A stretch of 35,505 nucleotides of DNA from a virus. Positions within the stretch are counted from its first letter, which is position 1. Each line of letters starts with the position of its first letter. The position numbers were made by a program, and so were the translations under genes. Shown here piece after piece: positions 7,119-17,300 of this stretch. A model generated the notes under the pieces. That model worked only from the letters and a program-made list of their open reading frames with translations. It made no database searches and was not told the origin of the DNA. The stretch is from positions 1 to 35,505 of the IMG/VR virus record IMGVR_UViG_3300030101_001612; one strand, written 5' to 3'.

Positions 7119-8108
7119 TTAAACTTTTATTTTCGCTAGAAGTGCGTTAAAAAACGCTTCTTCTTTGTCCTCTACTTTATTTTCAATTACAGCAGGGTCT
7201 TCTTCAGTAGAGATTTCAGTTCCCCTAGCATCTGCTTTACTTACTAAAGCATTAAGTCTTTCAACCTCCTCAGATAAAGTAGCTTTTACTCCTTCTAATT
7301 CTGTGATTGACTCATTCATTGTTGCAACCTTTGCTTCAAAATCTGTTAGTTTTGCGACTATCTCGTCATTATCAGCAAGAGTAACTTCAACTTTTTCAGC
7401 CTCAACCTCAACATTATCTTCTTTTACTTTTGCAATAATGCTTTCAACTTTAGCGTCAAACCAATTTTTTAATTCTTCGGTCATTTTTTTAGTCTTTAAA
7501 TTAATACTCAATTTACTTTGTATTTCCTCATTTGTAATATTTTTAAATTTGGAAACATCATATTTGGCTGCCACTTTAATAGCATCCGAGATAGAATCAA
7601 CAAAACCTAAATTGTAAGCCTCATCAGCATTTAACCAAGTTTCTTCATCCATCATATTTTTAATCTTTTCATATGAAAGATTTGTTTTTTTGACATAAAT
7701 GTCTGCAATTTCTGCACTAATCTTATTTAAAAGGCTTGCTGTCTTTTCTAAGTCTTTAGCCTCTCCCATTGCACCACCCCAAGCATTATGTATCATAAAC
7801 AGAGAGTTCTCAGCCATTATTATTTCATCTGCAGCGAGTGCTATAACACTACCCATACTTGCAGCTATTCCTTCTATATATACTGTAGTTTTGTATTCTC
7901 TTTTTCTTAACACATTGTAAATAGCCATACCTTCAAACACATCACCACCTACACAATTAATATGTAGATTCATAGGCCTTTTCTTGTAGTTTCTTATTTC
8001 AGAAATAAAACTTTTAGCATTTATATTGCTAGAGCCTATTTCATCAAATATGTAGACATCTACAGGGTTTGTAGACGTACTAGCTTTTACATCATACCAT
8101 TTCTTCAT
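7119..8108 (-). CDS. Prohead protease (ClpP/S14-like) with C-terminal scaffold-like region
   Basis: Residues 1-190 form a ClpP-like domain: HINCVGGDVFEGMAIYN, then GIAASMGSVIALAADE with the nucleophile S84, MIHNAWGG with H107, and MMDEETWLNADEAYNLG, where D154 may complete the triad. Residues 209-329 are charged and predicted coiled coil (FEAKVATMNESITELEGVKA and onward), typical of a capsid scaffold. The protease cleaves scaffold and head proteins during maturation. An internal ATG at 7484 (MTEELKNW), with an A-rich upstream, could give a separate 121-residue scaffold. The promoter-like box TATTTTTG ends only 5 nt before ATG 8108, so the mRNA may be leaderless. Confidence 0.87.
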   Translation of the reverse strand: MKKWYDVKASTSTNPVDVYIFDEIGSSNINAKSFISEIRNYKKRPMNLHINCVGGDVFEGMAIYNVLRKREYKTTVYIEGIAASMGSVIALAADEIIMAENSLFMIHNAWGGAMGEAKDLEKTASLLNKISAEIADIYVKKTNLSYEKIKNMMDEETWLNADEAYNLGFVDSISDAIKVAAKYDVSKFKNITNEEIQSKLSINLKTKKMTEELKNWFDAKVESIIAKVKEDNVEVEAEKVEVTLADNDEIVAKLTDFEAKVATMNESITELEGVKATLSEEVERLNALVSKADARGTEISTEEDPAVIENKVEDKEEAFFNALLAKIKV

Positions 8109-8112
8109 AATG

Positions 8113-8156
8113 CAAAAATATTTTACAGTTTTGAAAAAATTGCGAAGTTTTTGGAA
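8113..8156 (-). promoter_or_regulatory. Putative late promoter, site A (protease/capsid genes)
   Basis: On the minus strand TTCCAAAAACTTC (8156 to 8144) is followed after exactly 23 nt by TATTTTTG (8120 to 8113), a match to the Bacteroidota -7 consensus TAnnTTTG. The same motif with the same spacing occurs at 22624-22667 and 26173-26216. It fills the 54-bp gap upstream of the prohead protease. A TTTG -33 box is absent at normal spacing, which suggests an activator binds the 13-bp motif. Confidence 0.65.
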
Positions 8157-8162
8157 AAAACT

Positions 8163-8480
8163 TTAATATGTGATATTTGTTTTTGCTGCTCCCTTAATTC
8201 TTTCTTTGTAAACAATGCTTTGAGCTTGTCTTTCTGAAATATTATATTTTATAGATAAATCCATAAATGTATGAGTTCTGTTACCATCGTTAAACCTTAA
8301 CATAGTATCAAAATCATATATAATCATATAATTTCTTAATCTTTTTGGCTCAACTATACCTCTTTCTATTAAATGTCTTAAAATATCTTTTAATGTAGGA
8401 TCAAACCATCTTTTCTTTAATTCTACCTCACAAATATCTAAATATTCGTAAATTATTTTTTCTTTATTTTGCCTTGGCAT
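8163..8480 (-). CDS. Hypothetical protein with possible C-terminal HTH (105 aa)
   Basis: Unrecognised small basic protein. The N-terminal half is helical (KEKIIYEYLDICEVELKKRW, then LKDILRHLIERGIVEP). The C-terminus DLSIKYNISERQAQSIVYKE has the length and spacing of a helix-turn-helix (IKYNIS, then turn, then QAQSIVYK). It overlaps the upstream 102-residue gene by 17 nt and is the last gene before late promoter A. A DNA-binding role, for example in late regulation or packaging, is possible but rests only on the HTH-like pattern. Confidence 0.6.
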   Translation of the reverse strand: MPRQNKEKIIYEYLDICEVELKKRWFDPTLKDILRHLIERGIVEPKRLRNYMIIYDFDTMLRFNDGNRTHTFMDLSIKYNISERQAQSIVYKERIKGAAKTNITY

Positions 8481-8772
8481 TTACTTTTTTTGTTTTATTT
8501 TTTAATTTTTTAGGTACAGGCTGAATCATTTCTTTTTCTAAATAAACAGCTAATAAATCACAAAATTTTACTACTGCTTTTCTACAACTTTCACAAGTTT
8601 TTGATTGTTTATTGTTGGGAAAATGACTATGCCACAAATTAAAAAAATAATTTAAACTTTTAGTATTGTAACAATTAGTTCTGCTCATTTCTAATTTATT
8701 TAGTTTTGATAAACTAATTATTTGCTCTTTTTTTTCTTTAGTGTAGTTTTTAGTAAGCTCAACGTAATTCAT
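8464..8772 (-). CDS. Hypothetical protein with CxxC (102 aa)
   Basis: Unrecognised. It is Lys/Asn-rich with a helical N-terminus (KEKKEQIISLSKLNKLEM) and a central segment SLNYFFNLWHSHFPNNKQSK leading to CESCRKAVVKFC, which could hold a single metal or disulphide. It ends with a strongly basic tail (KKLKNKTKKVNAKAK). It lies between the zinc-ribbon protein and the HTH-like protein, downstream of the tape measure. These small genes occupy a place where tail-assembly or morphogenesis helpers are common, but no function can be assigned. Confidence 0.6.
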   Translation of the reverse strand: MNYVELTKNYTKEKKEQIISLSKLNKLEMSRTNCYNTKSLNYFFNLWHSHFPNNKQSKTCESCRKAVVKFCDLLAVYLEKEMIQPVPKKLKNKTKKVNAKAK

Positions 8773-8793
8773 ATTATATGGTTTTGGTTATTA

Positions 8794-8991
8794 TTATTTC
8801 CATTTACCTATAGGACACTCGCCAAAAAATTCTTTTGTAAGTGATGCTTTAGCATCTAAAAAACAAGAACATTTACCACACCTCATACCTATTGTCCATT
8901 TAGGGTTTTTTAACATCAAAAAGTTTCTATAAAAATCGCATTTTTTACAAATATTTAACCTTTCTTCTTTTATTTTTTTACTAACAAACAT
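8794..8991 (-). CDS. Small zinc-ribbon-like protein (65 aa)
   Basis: Cysteines are arranged as CKKC near residues 15-18, CGKCSC near 38-43 and ECPIGKW at the end, with basic residues between (KIKEERLN, KNPKWTIGMR). This pattern of C-x2-C, C-x2-C-x-C and a final CPxxKW recurs in short proteins of Bacteroidota phages and probably binds one zinc ion. Its partner is unknown. It starts 20 nt after the tape measure stop and begins a run of three small genes. Confidence 0.65.
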   Translation of the reverse strand: MFVSKKIKEERLNICKKCDFYRNFLMLKNPKWTIGMRCGKCSCFLDAKASLTKEFFGECPIGKWK

Positions 8992-9011
8992 ATGTTTATA
9001 TTTTTAAATTT

Positions 9012-12000
9012 TTAAATTGTTGCTTCTGCCTCTAGTGTTTGTACAGTTTGTTGTGTTGTGGTTATGTCAGATTCTACAACAAACACTCTTTGAGAATTTG
9101 TGTTTACTGAGCCTGCGTTAAACTTTTGTTGAGCAAAAGATGGCATATTTAAAAGACCACCATCTGCAAATCTTACGCCACCACCTGCTTCATTCATAGC
9201 TGATAACTGACCTCTAAACATAGCTGTACTTCTTTTATTTATAACAGCCTCACCTCCTTCAAGCTCTACTACTCTACCCCCTACTGCAAACTTTTCACCA
9301 CCCTGAGCATGAGACCTTCCATGAACCATTCCTCCTTGTGCAAAAGTTTCATCTACCACTCCACCATGCTCACCTTTAAATCTCATAACTCTACGAATTA
9401 TTGCCATTGTTGCTATGATTGCTGCAATATTAAATGGAAAAGGTATAGCCATAGCACTACTTAGAATACTAGATATTGCTTTTGGTATTATACTAGCTAT
9501 GTCAGCAACAGTACCTGCTATTGTAGATGTTGTAGATACGTTTTCACTAACACTTTCTTTTATGTTAGATGCTGTTTGTGTATTTGTTACTACAATGTCT
9601 GCAGCTTTTGCAGCATTTTGTTTTAAAATACCTAAAGTTCTTAAACTTTCTTGTACTCTTAAAGCTGCCTCTACAGTAGTAGCTATTTGTGATATCTTTA
9701 TACCTGCTTCTTTTACAAAGTTTAATTTTTCGTTATCTCCTGCTAATCCTTGTATAGCAGAACCAAGCCTACCTATTTCTGAAACTTGTTCTTTAAAACT
9801 TTGCATTTGTTGTTCTTGCAGCCTTCTGTTACTTGTTGCTATTTGCGTATCAAGATTCATAACATTCATAGCATAATCTTCGTACAACTGTCTTTTACCA
9901 TTTAGAAAATCTACTTCAAGTTGCAACAACAACTCTTTACCCTCTTGTGTTAATTTACCATTTATAGTGTTGTTTGCTATAATATCTTCTTTCTCTTTAT
10001 TAAATTTATCTTGTTGTAATTTTAATTCATCATTAATAGTGTTTTGTCTTTTTTGTAATTCTATATCTAATAATTGGGTTTTAATTTCTAAAATTCTTTT
10101 TGCATTTGTTGCTGTAGGTTTTAAAGACTTTAACTCTTCTTGTAAAATATCTCCTCTTGATTTTAGAACTGCGTCTCTATAACCTTCTTCTGAAAGTTGA
10201 TTGTCAAGCAACTGTTGTTTTACGATATTTAAAGCCTCTTTTGTTTTTTTAGCCCAATCAGTAACGATGGTTTCATCACCACCACCACCACCACCATCAC
10301 CACCACCTGTATCTGCACCAAATACAGTCATAGCATCTAATCCTAATTCATCTATTAGTTCTGTATATGATTGTCTTAAACCTGCTAAAGCATCATCTGC
10401 ATCATCTGATGTTGCTATTAAATTATTAATAGTTTCTCCTATACCCTGAGAAAAATCAACATTATACTTTTCAAAAATACTCTTTAATCTTTCATTAGTT
10501 GCGTCAAAGTTTTTTTGAGTTTGTAGCATCAAACTAGCAGAATTTCTCATAGCAATATCAGTATTAGGAACATTACCAACCAAACGATCAAATTCCATAT
10601 CTGCTAAATCTTCATTAGTAATATTTTCGCCAACTGCTTTTCTTAATTCTATAAGTGCAAGCCTTGCTGTAGCTGCTTCAGAAGTTATTGTACCCATCCT
10701 ATCTTTAAAACCTTCTGCTATTGCCTGTTGCATCATTGATTTTGTCAAATTATTCATAGCAACAGTTAAATCATCTATAGATGTTTTTTCATTAATTAAA
10801 GCTTGGTCGTTATCTTTTAGCTCATCATTTAAGTTTCTTATCAGTATTGCTGCTTGACCTTTAAGACTATTATAAACCTTTTGATTTGTTTCAGTATCAT
10901 CTAAAAGATTACCCTCCTCATCAAGCATTTTATTCATTTCTTTTTTTAGCTCAATGAGTTGCTCAAACTGTACTTTAGTTTCTTCTGACTCTTTGTTTGC
11001 TTCTTTAAATACAGTATCTAATTGTTTTTGTGATTCTGTTAAGCTGTCTGTAGCTTCTGTTACTTCATCTGTTTCGTCTTTCCACAAACCAAAAAAGTTT
11101 AGTATTTCAGGAAGAAAAGCTAACAACAAACCAACACCTGACCTAGCCATTAGTTTTTTTACTGACATTGCTAGACGATTTATACCACCTGTTAAAAGAT
11201 TTGTTACAGGCACTAATTTTATTTTTGCTAATCTTAACAAGCCTAATCTTTTTGTGTAAAGCTCTATAGCTTTTGTTTGAGCAATAGTTCCAATTCTAAA
11301 CAATGCAATAACTCTAATTAACTTGCCTAAAAACTTTATTGTATCAGTTATGGTTTTGCTATTTTCAGCAATAGTGTTAAAAAAGTTTGCTGCTCTCTCT
11401 ACTGCCTTTTGCATACCTCCTGCAAAATCTTTCATTAAAGATATTGAAACACCCTGTAGTGCTGATTTAAGTTTAAGGAAGGCTCCTTGTAAAGTATCAC
11501 CTACAAGAGCAGCCATTCTTGCTCCCTCCCCATTTGCGTCTCTTAATTCATTTCTTAAAGCTATTGTACCATCTGCAGTTGTAAGCATTTGCTCAAAAGC
11601 TGCTGCTTGTCTTAAATCTACAACCTCCATAATATCAGCCATACTACCACCTTCTGCTACAAACTGTTTCATTGCAGGCACTAAATCATCTAAAGAATGT
11701 ATAGTTTTACCAAACCTCATAGAAAGCTCTGATGTAGGGTCTTGCATTTTAAGTAATATATTTCTTAAAGATGTACCTGCTATAGAAGCTTCAATACCTG
11801 AATCTGATAGCTTTGCCATAATAGCTGCTGTATCTTCTATAGAAAAACCTGCTGCCTTTGCAATCGGTGCAACTTTAGTCATACCTGTACTCCACTTTTC
11901 TATATCTAAGGCAGAACTCGCAAAAGACACTGTCATAACATCTACTACTCTTTCTGTTTCTGCTGCATCTAAACCAAAACCTCTTACAGAAGCACCTGCA

Positions 12001-12620
12001 ACCTGAGCTGCTCTAGCTAAGTCTGTTCCTGTAGCTGTTGCTAAATCTAGCGTAGGTTTAACAGCATTTTGTATTTCTGCAGCAGTAAATCCTAGTTTAG
12101 AGAAAGCTAACTGTAGCTGACCAACTTGTTCGGCTGTAAAGAATGTTGTTCTACCTAGTTCTTCTGCAGTTTCAGTAAGCTCTTGAAATTCTTTTTCTGT
12201 AGCACCTGAAACAGCTAATACTTTAGCCATGGTAAACTCAAACTCTGTAAATGTTCTTATTACACTTGATATTGAGTTAGATACTGTTCTGAAAGCACCT
12301 ACAATAATACCTAAAGCTGCAGCACCTTTTAAGAACTGCTTAGCCATAGCATTACTAGATTTTGTGGCTTTTTTAGTTGCATTAGTACCCTCTCTTAGAT
12401 TTTTGTTAAGCTCTCTAAGTCTTTTAGATTTATCGCCAATATTTTTTGCAGTTTTTGTGTATTGTTCTGCATTTTTTTTGCTAGCTTGTCCTGTTTTGAC
12501 AGTTTGTTTTTCTATTTCTCTCTGCTCTTTACGAAGTTTTTTTAGCTCATCTTTTAGCTTACTTACTTCGCTTACATTTTTAATTTCTACCTCAAAAGCT
12601 ATTTTAGTATCTTGTGCCAT
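9012..12620 (-). CDS. Tail tape measure protein (TP901 type)
   Basis: 1202 residues, the largest gene. Residues 1-80 form a basic coiled coil (ELKKLRKEQREIEKQTVK). Residues 110-330 are the conserved TP901-core region with TFTEFEFTMAKVLAVSGATE, LQLAFSKLGFTAAEIQNAV, TVSFASSALDIEKWSTGM and SIAGTSLRNILLKMQ. Long helical and coiled-coil stretches follow, interrupted by hydrophobic patches and a glycine-rich linker (GGGDGGGGGGDE) encoded by GGT repeats near 10280. The C-terminus has GG-rich repeats (FAQGGMVHGRSHAQGG, FAVGGRVVELEGGEAVINK), usual for these proteins. It sets tail length and occupies the tube lumen. The length predicts a tail of very roughly 170-180 nm by the 0.15 nm per residue rule. 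Confidence 0.93.
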   Translation of the reverse strand: MAQDTKIAFEVEIKNVSEVSKLKDELKKLRKEQREIEKQTVKTGQASKKNAEQYTKTAKNIGDKSKRLRELNKNLREGTNATKKATKSSNAMAKQFLKGAAALGIIVGAFRTVSNSISSVIRTFTEFEFTMAKVLAVSGATEKEFQELTETAEELGRTTFFTAEQVGQLQLAFSKLGFTAAEIQNAVKPTLDLATATGTDLARAAQVAGASVRGFGLDAAETERVVDVMTVSFASSALDIEKWSTGMTKVAPIAKAAGFSIEDTAAIMAKLSDSGIEASIAGTSLRNILLKMQDPTSELSMRFGKTIHSLDDLVPAMKQFVAEGGSMADIMEVVDLRQAAAFEQMLTTADGTIALRNELRDANGEGARMAALVGDTLQGAFLKLKSALQGVSISLMKDFAGGMQKAVERAANFFNTIAENSKTITDTIKFLGKLIRVIALFRIGTIAQTKAIELYTKRLGLLRLAKIKLVPVTNLLTGGINRLAMSVKKLMARSGVGLLLAFLPEILNFFGLWKDETDEVTEATDSLTESQKQLDTVFKEANKESEETKVQFEQLIELKKEMNKMLDEEGNLLDDTETNQKVYNSLKGQAAILIRNLNDELKDNDQALINEKTSIDDLTVAMNNLTKSMMQQAIAEGFKDRMGTITSEAATARLALIELRKAVGENITNEDLADMEFDRLVGNVPNTDIAMRNSASLMLQTQKNFDATNERLKSIFEKYNVDFSQGIGETINNLIATSDDADDALAGLRQSYTELIDELGLDAMTVFGADTGGGDGGGGGGDETIVTDWAKKTKEALNIVKQQLLDNQLSEEGYRDAVLKSRGDILQEELKSLKPTATNAKRILEIKTQLLDIELQKRQNTINDELKLQQDKFNKEKEDIIANNTINGKLTQEGKELLLQLEVDFLNGKRQLYEDYAMNVMNLDTQIATSNRRLQEQQMQSFKEQVSEIGRLGSAIQGLAGDNEKLNFVKEAGIKISQIATTVEAALRVQESLRTLGILKQNAAKAADIVVTNTQTASNIKESVSENVSTTSTIAGTVADIASIIPKAISSILSSAMAIPFPFNIAAIIATMAIIRRVMRFKGEHGGVVDETFAQGGMVHGRSHAQGGEKFAVGGRVVELEGGEAVINKRSTAMFRGQLSAMNEAGGGVRFADGGLLNMPSFAQQKFNAGSVNTNSQRVFVVESDITTTQQTVQTLEAEATI

Positions 12621-12623
12621 ATC

Positions 12624-13169
12624 TTACCCTATATTAATTTTAACAACTTTTTGTTTTTTATTTAAACCTAAGTTTTTAATTATTTGTTTGTTTATACTAT
12701 CTTCTAATTTTTTATCTAAATCACTATCTTTTATTTGACCTACCACTACATTTATAAAAAAGTATCTTCTTGGTGATATTCTTGAAGATTCACCACCTCT
12801 TGTTAAATATCTATCTTCTAATTCTGTTTTTACTTTTGCTATAAATCTAATTCTATCATATTCACTAAAAAAACTTAACTCTCCTCTAGCCTCTTTACGT
12901 CTTGCCCAATCTAACAAATCTGAAAAACTAGCACTAACACCTCTTGTGGTTCCATTAGGTTTTTTACCATTCACTTTCCACATATAGCTTGTGTTATTCA
13001 TTATCTTCATAACGATAGTGTCTCCCTTTTGCTCTACCCTAGCATAAAAACCATCTGCTAGTTTACCTGAAGCCATGTGCTTTTGAAACTCTAATTCATC
13101 TTTTAACATCTTAAAATAAATTTTAGATTCTTTGTTAAGAGAAGTTTTTATAATTGATATATCTTTCAT
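12624..13169 (-). CDS. HK97 gp10-like tail completion/neck protein
   Basis: 181 residues. The segment MASGKLADGFYARVEQKGDT, then SYMWKVNGKKPNGTTRGVS and DLLDWARRKEARGEL, resembles the gp10-like minor tail/neck family in Bacteroidota phages. There the first basic helix and a small beta domain bind the end of the tail tube. A later PRRYFFINVVVGQIKDSDLD matches the C-terminal helix region of that family. The gene begins in a TAATG overlap with the upstream structural gene and ends 4 nt before the tape measure start. Tail completion is the best guess from sequence pattern. Confidence 0.6.
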   Translation of the reverse strand: MKDISIIKTSLNKESKIYFKMLKDELEFQKHMASGKLADGFYARVEQKGDTIVMKIMNNTSYMWKVNGKKPNGTTRGVSASFSDLLDWARRKEARGELSFFSEYDRIRFIAKVKTELEDRYLTRGGESSRISPRRYFFINVVVGQIKDSDLDKKLEDSINKQIIKNLGLNKKQKVVKINIG

Positions 13170-14359
13170 TATTTACAAACTTTTTCTATTATTTGATTAG
13201 CGTAACATAAAGCAGGTAAAGTAAGCTCTTCTTTTGTAATACCATTATCTATTGCTCCAATACTTGTAAAGTCAGGATTAACTTCTTCAAAAACAACCTC
13301 AAAATTTGCAAAAACAGTTGCTGCAGAACTACTGCCACTATGTTTTTTTATAGTACAAAAAAGACCTTCACCTTCAGAAATTTGTATTGTGTTTCTAAAT
13401 ACAGCAGAATTAGTAATAGTGTCTAATAATACACATGTGTTATCATTAAAATCATCTGAACCCAAGACATGAGTTTGCGTGTAAAGTAATGTAACAGGTT
13501 TATCATTTGTATTAGAAATTGACGTTTCTTTTTTAAAAATACTTATGGTAAATGACGAGTTACTACCATTAACAAAATTTATATAACCTGTTAGATTACT
13601 TAACTTTAAGTTAAAAGGTGCAATCATAAAAGCGTGTTTAGGTATTAAGTTATTGCTATAACTATTACCATCAATTATGGTAGTACCTGAATCAACATCA
13701 AATACTGTTGGAGATTTACTGTTAGACAGATAATCATTTGTGCTTTTTGTTGTTAAAGTAGGCATTGATTTTATATTTAAACGACATCCTTCTATCTCTG
13801 TTCTTAATCCACTACTAGAATTTGACCTTCCCTCTATCCAAAACCTTGCTCTTAAATAAGAGTTAGCTGCGAAATCATGCAATATGCTAATGCTACCTGC
13901 ACCCTCATATATTGAACCAAAGGCTGCAGCACCACCACTTGTTTGTATTCCTCTATTATAATTATATATCAGGGTACCCTGTATATCTGTCCAAGTCTCT
14001 CCATCGGTACTGTATTGGAGTTGAGCAGCTCCTAACAATCTATTTGCAAGTATTAAAACAGTAGAAGCAAAGTTAAAAGAAATTAATGCAGTTTGTTGAT
14101 TAGTTATTAAAACTTGATTGCCTGTTGCACTCATAGTATATCCATTTGCTGTTACAACAGAAGTAGGAAAGTTTAGCACTTGTTTTGTTCTAGCATTACC
14201 ACCTCCTAAAATATCTTGTGTTGTACTAGGCTTCCATGAACCATAATAAGTTTCAGAAGTTTGTGCATCAAAATCTATGCGTATGTTTTTTGTAACCTTT
14301 CTTTTGACATCTGTTACTACTGTAGTGTCATAAAATATTTCTTCTTTTTCGTATGCCAT
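13169..14359 (-). CDS. Putative tail-associated surface protein (396 aa)
   Basis: Unrecognised family. The protein is beta-rich, with many Ser, Thr, Asn and Gly, and shows no membrane segment. The middle (LQYSTDGETWTDIQGTLIYN, SYLRARFWIEGRSNSSSGL) reads like a jelly-roll or F5/8-type sandwich in which a measured quantity is compared over strands. The C-terminal half is a second sandwich (FMIAPFNLKLSNLTGYINF and onward). It lies between the tail-tip protein and the gp10-like protein, so an exposed tail or receptor-contact role is likely. A capsid-bound role cannot be excluded. Confidence 0.55.
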   Translation of the reverse strand: MAYEKEEIFYDTTVVTDVKRKVTKNIRIDFDAQTSETYYGSWKPSTTQDILGGGNARTKQVLNFPTSVVTANGYTMSATGNQVLITNQQTALISFNFASTVLILANRLLGAAQLQYSTDGETWTDIQGTLIYNYNRGIQTSGGAAAFGSIYEGAGSISILHDFAANSYLRARFWIEGRSNSSSGLRTEIEGCRLNIKSMPTLTTKSTNDYLSNSKSPTVFDVDSGTTIIDGNSYSNNLIPKHAFMIAPFNLKLSNLTGYINFVNGSNSSFTISIFKKETSISNTNDKPVTLLYTQTHVLGSDDFNDNTCVLLDTITNSAVFRNTIQISEGEGLFCTIKKHSGSSSAATVFANFEVVFEEVNPDFTSIGAIDNGITKEELTLPALCYANQIIEKVCK

Positions 14360-14366
14360 TTTAATA

Positions 14367-17300
14367 TTAATCTATATCTATTGGAACATCTGTACTACGA
14401 GGGTCATATGCACCACCTCCTGTGTTGCTACCACTACCACTTGTGTTTTCATTAATAAATACTATATTTGGTGCTTGTTCTCCTTCTCCAAAACTCATTT
14501 GTTGTAATTCTACTTTTGTTGTTTCATTTAAGTGCGGCTTATAATCTATAACTTTTATTAGTCTATAGTACACACCATCAATATATACAAGCTTTCTAAA
14601 ACTTAATTCTGTTATATCTGTAATTTTTAAATCAAAAAATGCTATTGTTTTTTTTGGATTAGCAGCCAAATCAGAAATCATAGAAGCATAAAATCTTGAA
14701 TACAAACCAAGACCTCTTTGGTTTCCTACTGCATTGTAGCTGTTTGTAGCAGGGTCATAATCTTTTGCCCAATAATCACCATAACAAAGACCAAACTGAT
14801 TTGTAAACTCATATCTATTTATAAATACAGCACTACATATATTACCTGTCCATCCTGTACCATATGCAGTATTAAAACCTCCTGTTGTAAAAAAAGTAAC
14901 ATCAGGAACCATAACATTTGCTGCAGAATTTGCAGGTCTTTCAGCAACATTGCTATCCCATATACTTGAAAAACCCCAATCATATGGTGGGTTGGTATGT
15001 GTTGTGCTGCTAGATAAATTTTGCACTTTGTTGTAATAAAGTAAACGAGGTTGAAACTCTTTACCTTTTGCATCTGCCTTTACAGGATATAATTTTTCCC
15101 ATAAAGCAGCAGAATAAAAATTTGCACTAGGGTCAGAAGACCGACTTGTATATGGCGGCTCTGAAACTAAATATGGGTTTTGTGATTCATAAGTTGATGA
15201 AAAAAAAGGATTTTGAAAAACTGTTTCTCCGACAGGAAAGCTATCTCCTAAGTCTATAATACGAGGGTACATATCAGGTATGTTTTCAAAATAATTTTCA
15301 CCCATCCATTTTACTCTTCTATCCTTAGAGTCTTCTTTATATTTAAAAACCAATCTTCTAGTTAAATTAGTTTCTAAAAAACTTGTAACCATTTCTTTAG
15401 ACCTGTCTAATTTTTCTGTCCAATCAACAGCTTGACTAGGTGGTAAATAAAAGTCATTATATGGCTCTATATTTACTGTTCTTGAAGCGTTATCTGTAGA
15501 AAACTGCAAGTTAAATGAATGTGCTAAACCTTTAACAAAATCTAATTGTTTTTGATCATTTGGTAATATGTCTTGTAAATTGTAAGTAGACATATATTCT
15601 ACTTCATCAGGCTTTATTAATTCAATACCAACAACACCATTACCATTACCAAAATTGTTGTATTTACCACCGATTAATTCTAAATTATAATTTATAGTTG
15701 TTGTTTGTCCTGATGTAACTCCATACTGTATCATATGGCTACCATCAGTTACATTACCACCTGTTTGGTCTGCTCTTCTTCTTGGGTTCCAATACATAAA
15801 ACAAACCCTTAATTGGTCTCCTTTTTGTAGATATCCTTGTACTTGATGCTCTTCTAAAGTGTCTCCAAAAGAATAAGAAGACACACTTCTACGAATACCA
15901 TTTGTAGGTGTAAGCTCTTGTTGAGGTATTACGTTGCCAAATTCATCTTCAGCACCATCACCCTCTCCAAACCCTTTCCATTCATTTATTGTTGTTCCTG
16001 TTCTTTTTACTTGCCAAGTTAAACCACCATATAGTTTTAATACACTTGAAGCAGTTGAGGTTCCAGAGCCTGTCCAAAAACCTGAATTAAAATTATAGTA
16101 ATACATGATATTTTTTGTACTACAAGTATAATAACCTGATTCTCCAATAGTAAATACACTATAGAAAGGATTATTAGAAGTTCCTAAACCTGCTGTTGAG
16201 ATTAAAGTAGATTGTTGCAGAACAGAACTGTTATTTACAATTTCTCCTGTGGCAGGTTGAAATCTACCTGAACCACCAACATTGCTTTGATAGGCATTAC
16301 AACTAGCATTATCAAATTTTATTCTTGTAACAGCCCATGGCATATTTAAAACACTATCGCTAGCTATATTTATTGCTTCCCTGTCTCCATCAGGAGCCCA
16401 AAACCTATTTCCTGAACCCAACCATGTTCTAAATATTGAGTGTTGTTCATTATGAAATGTTAAAGTTGAATTGTTTGCTGCAGAACAGTTTGTTTTTGTA
16501 TTGTTTTTAAAATTTGCAAGAAAGCTAAAGTTTGTGTATCTAATGTTTGGATTATTATAAGTAAAGTTTGGAGAAGCATAGAGAAGTTTCTTAAAATTAT
16601 CAGACTCAATAAAATTAGATTCTATTTTATATCCTGCATCTGCAAATATTTGATGTATCATATTGTAAACCCAAACCATTGGTCTCCAATCACTTGTAGG
16701 GTCTGCGTTTTTATAATTTTTAGAGTGATTAGGACTACCCATAATACTTTTTTTACCTGATAGTGCAGTACCATTTTTGAGATAATCAACCTCTTCTTGT
16801 GTTCTATTTAGAGCTAATGTTCTTATAAAAGTAGAGTTTTGATTTGTATATCCATATGTAGAAACAGGATAAACTACAGGTGATGTGTTTGTTGATTGTG
16901 TTCCTGTTAAAACATCTGTTGTTTGAGTTGCATTATCTTGATTCCAAGAAGTAATAATATTTTTAGCACTAACCTCTAAATCTGTTGAGTTTGCAAGCTC
17001 TAAATCACTTAAATATTTTGTGCCAATAGCTGTACTCCATTCTAAGTTATCACCAAAAAAAACACAGCTATATGATATAGGCATGTCGTCTATTCTTGTG
17101 TTTTCTTTTACTTGCAACAAACCCCTAATAGAGAAAAAACCACCAATAATAATTCTACAAGAAATTTTATTAAATATACTTGCTCCTAAATTAGTTGAAT
17201 TTGGTATTCCAAAATACTTTAAAACTTTGTTATTATTGTTTGTAGCAGGAATTTCAAAAGTTTTACTAAACGCACCTTTTCTTGCATCAATTTGTGTTGG

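Noticed and set aside
7165-7617. Open frame on the plus strand opposite the protease gene (also 9415-9876, 11323-12006, 12229-12738 plus)
   Set aside because: They mirror well-supported minus-strand genes, have low-complexity Ser/Ala/Leu composition and no matching promoter or neighbours.
10270-10320. Trinucleotide repeat tract
   Set aside because: These are in-frame GGT codons for a glycine linker in the tape measure protein, not a separate repeat element.
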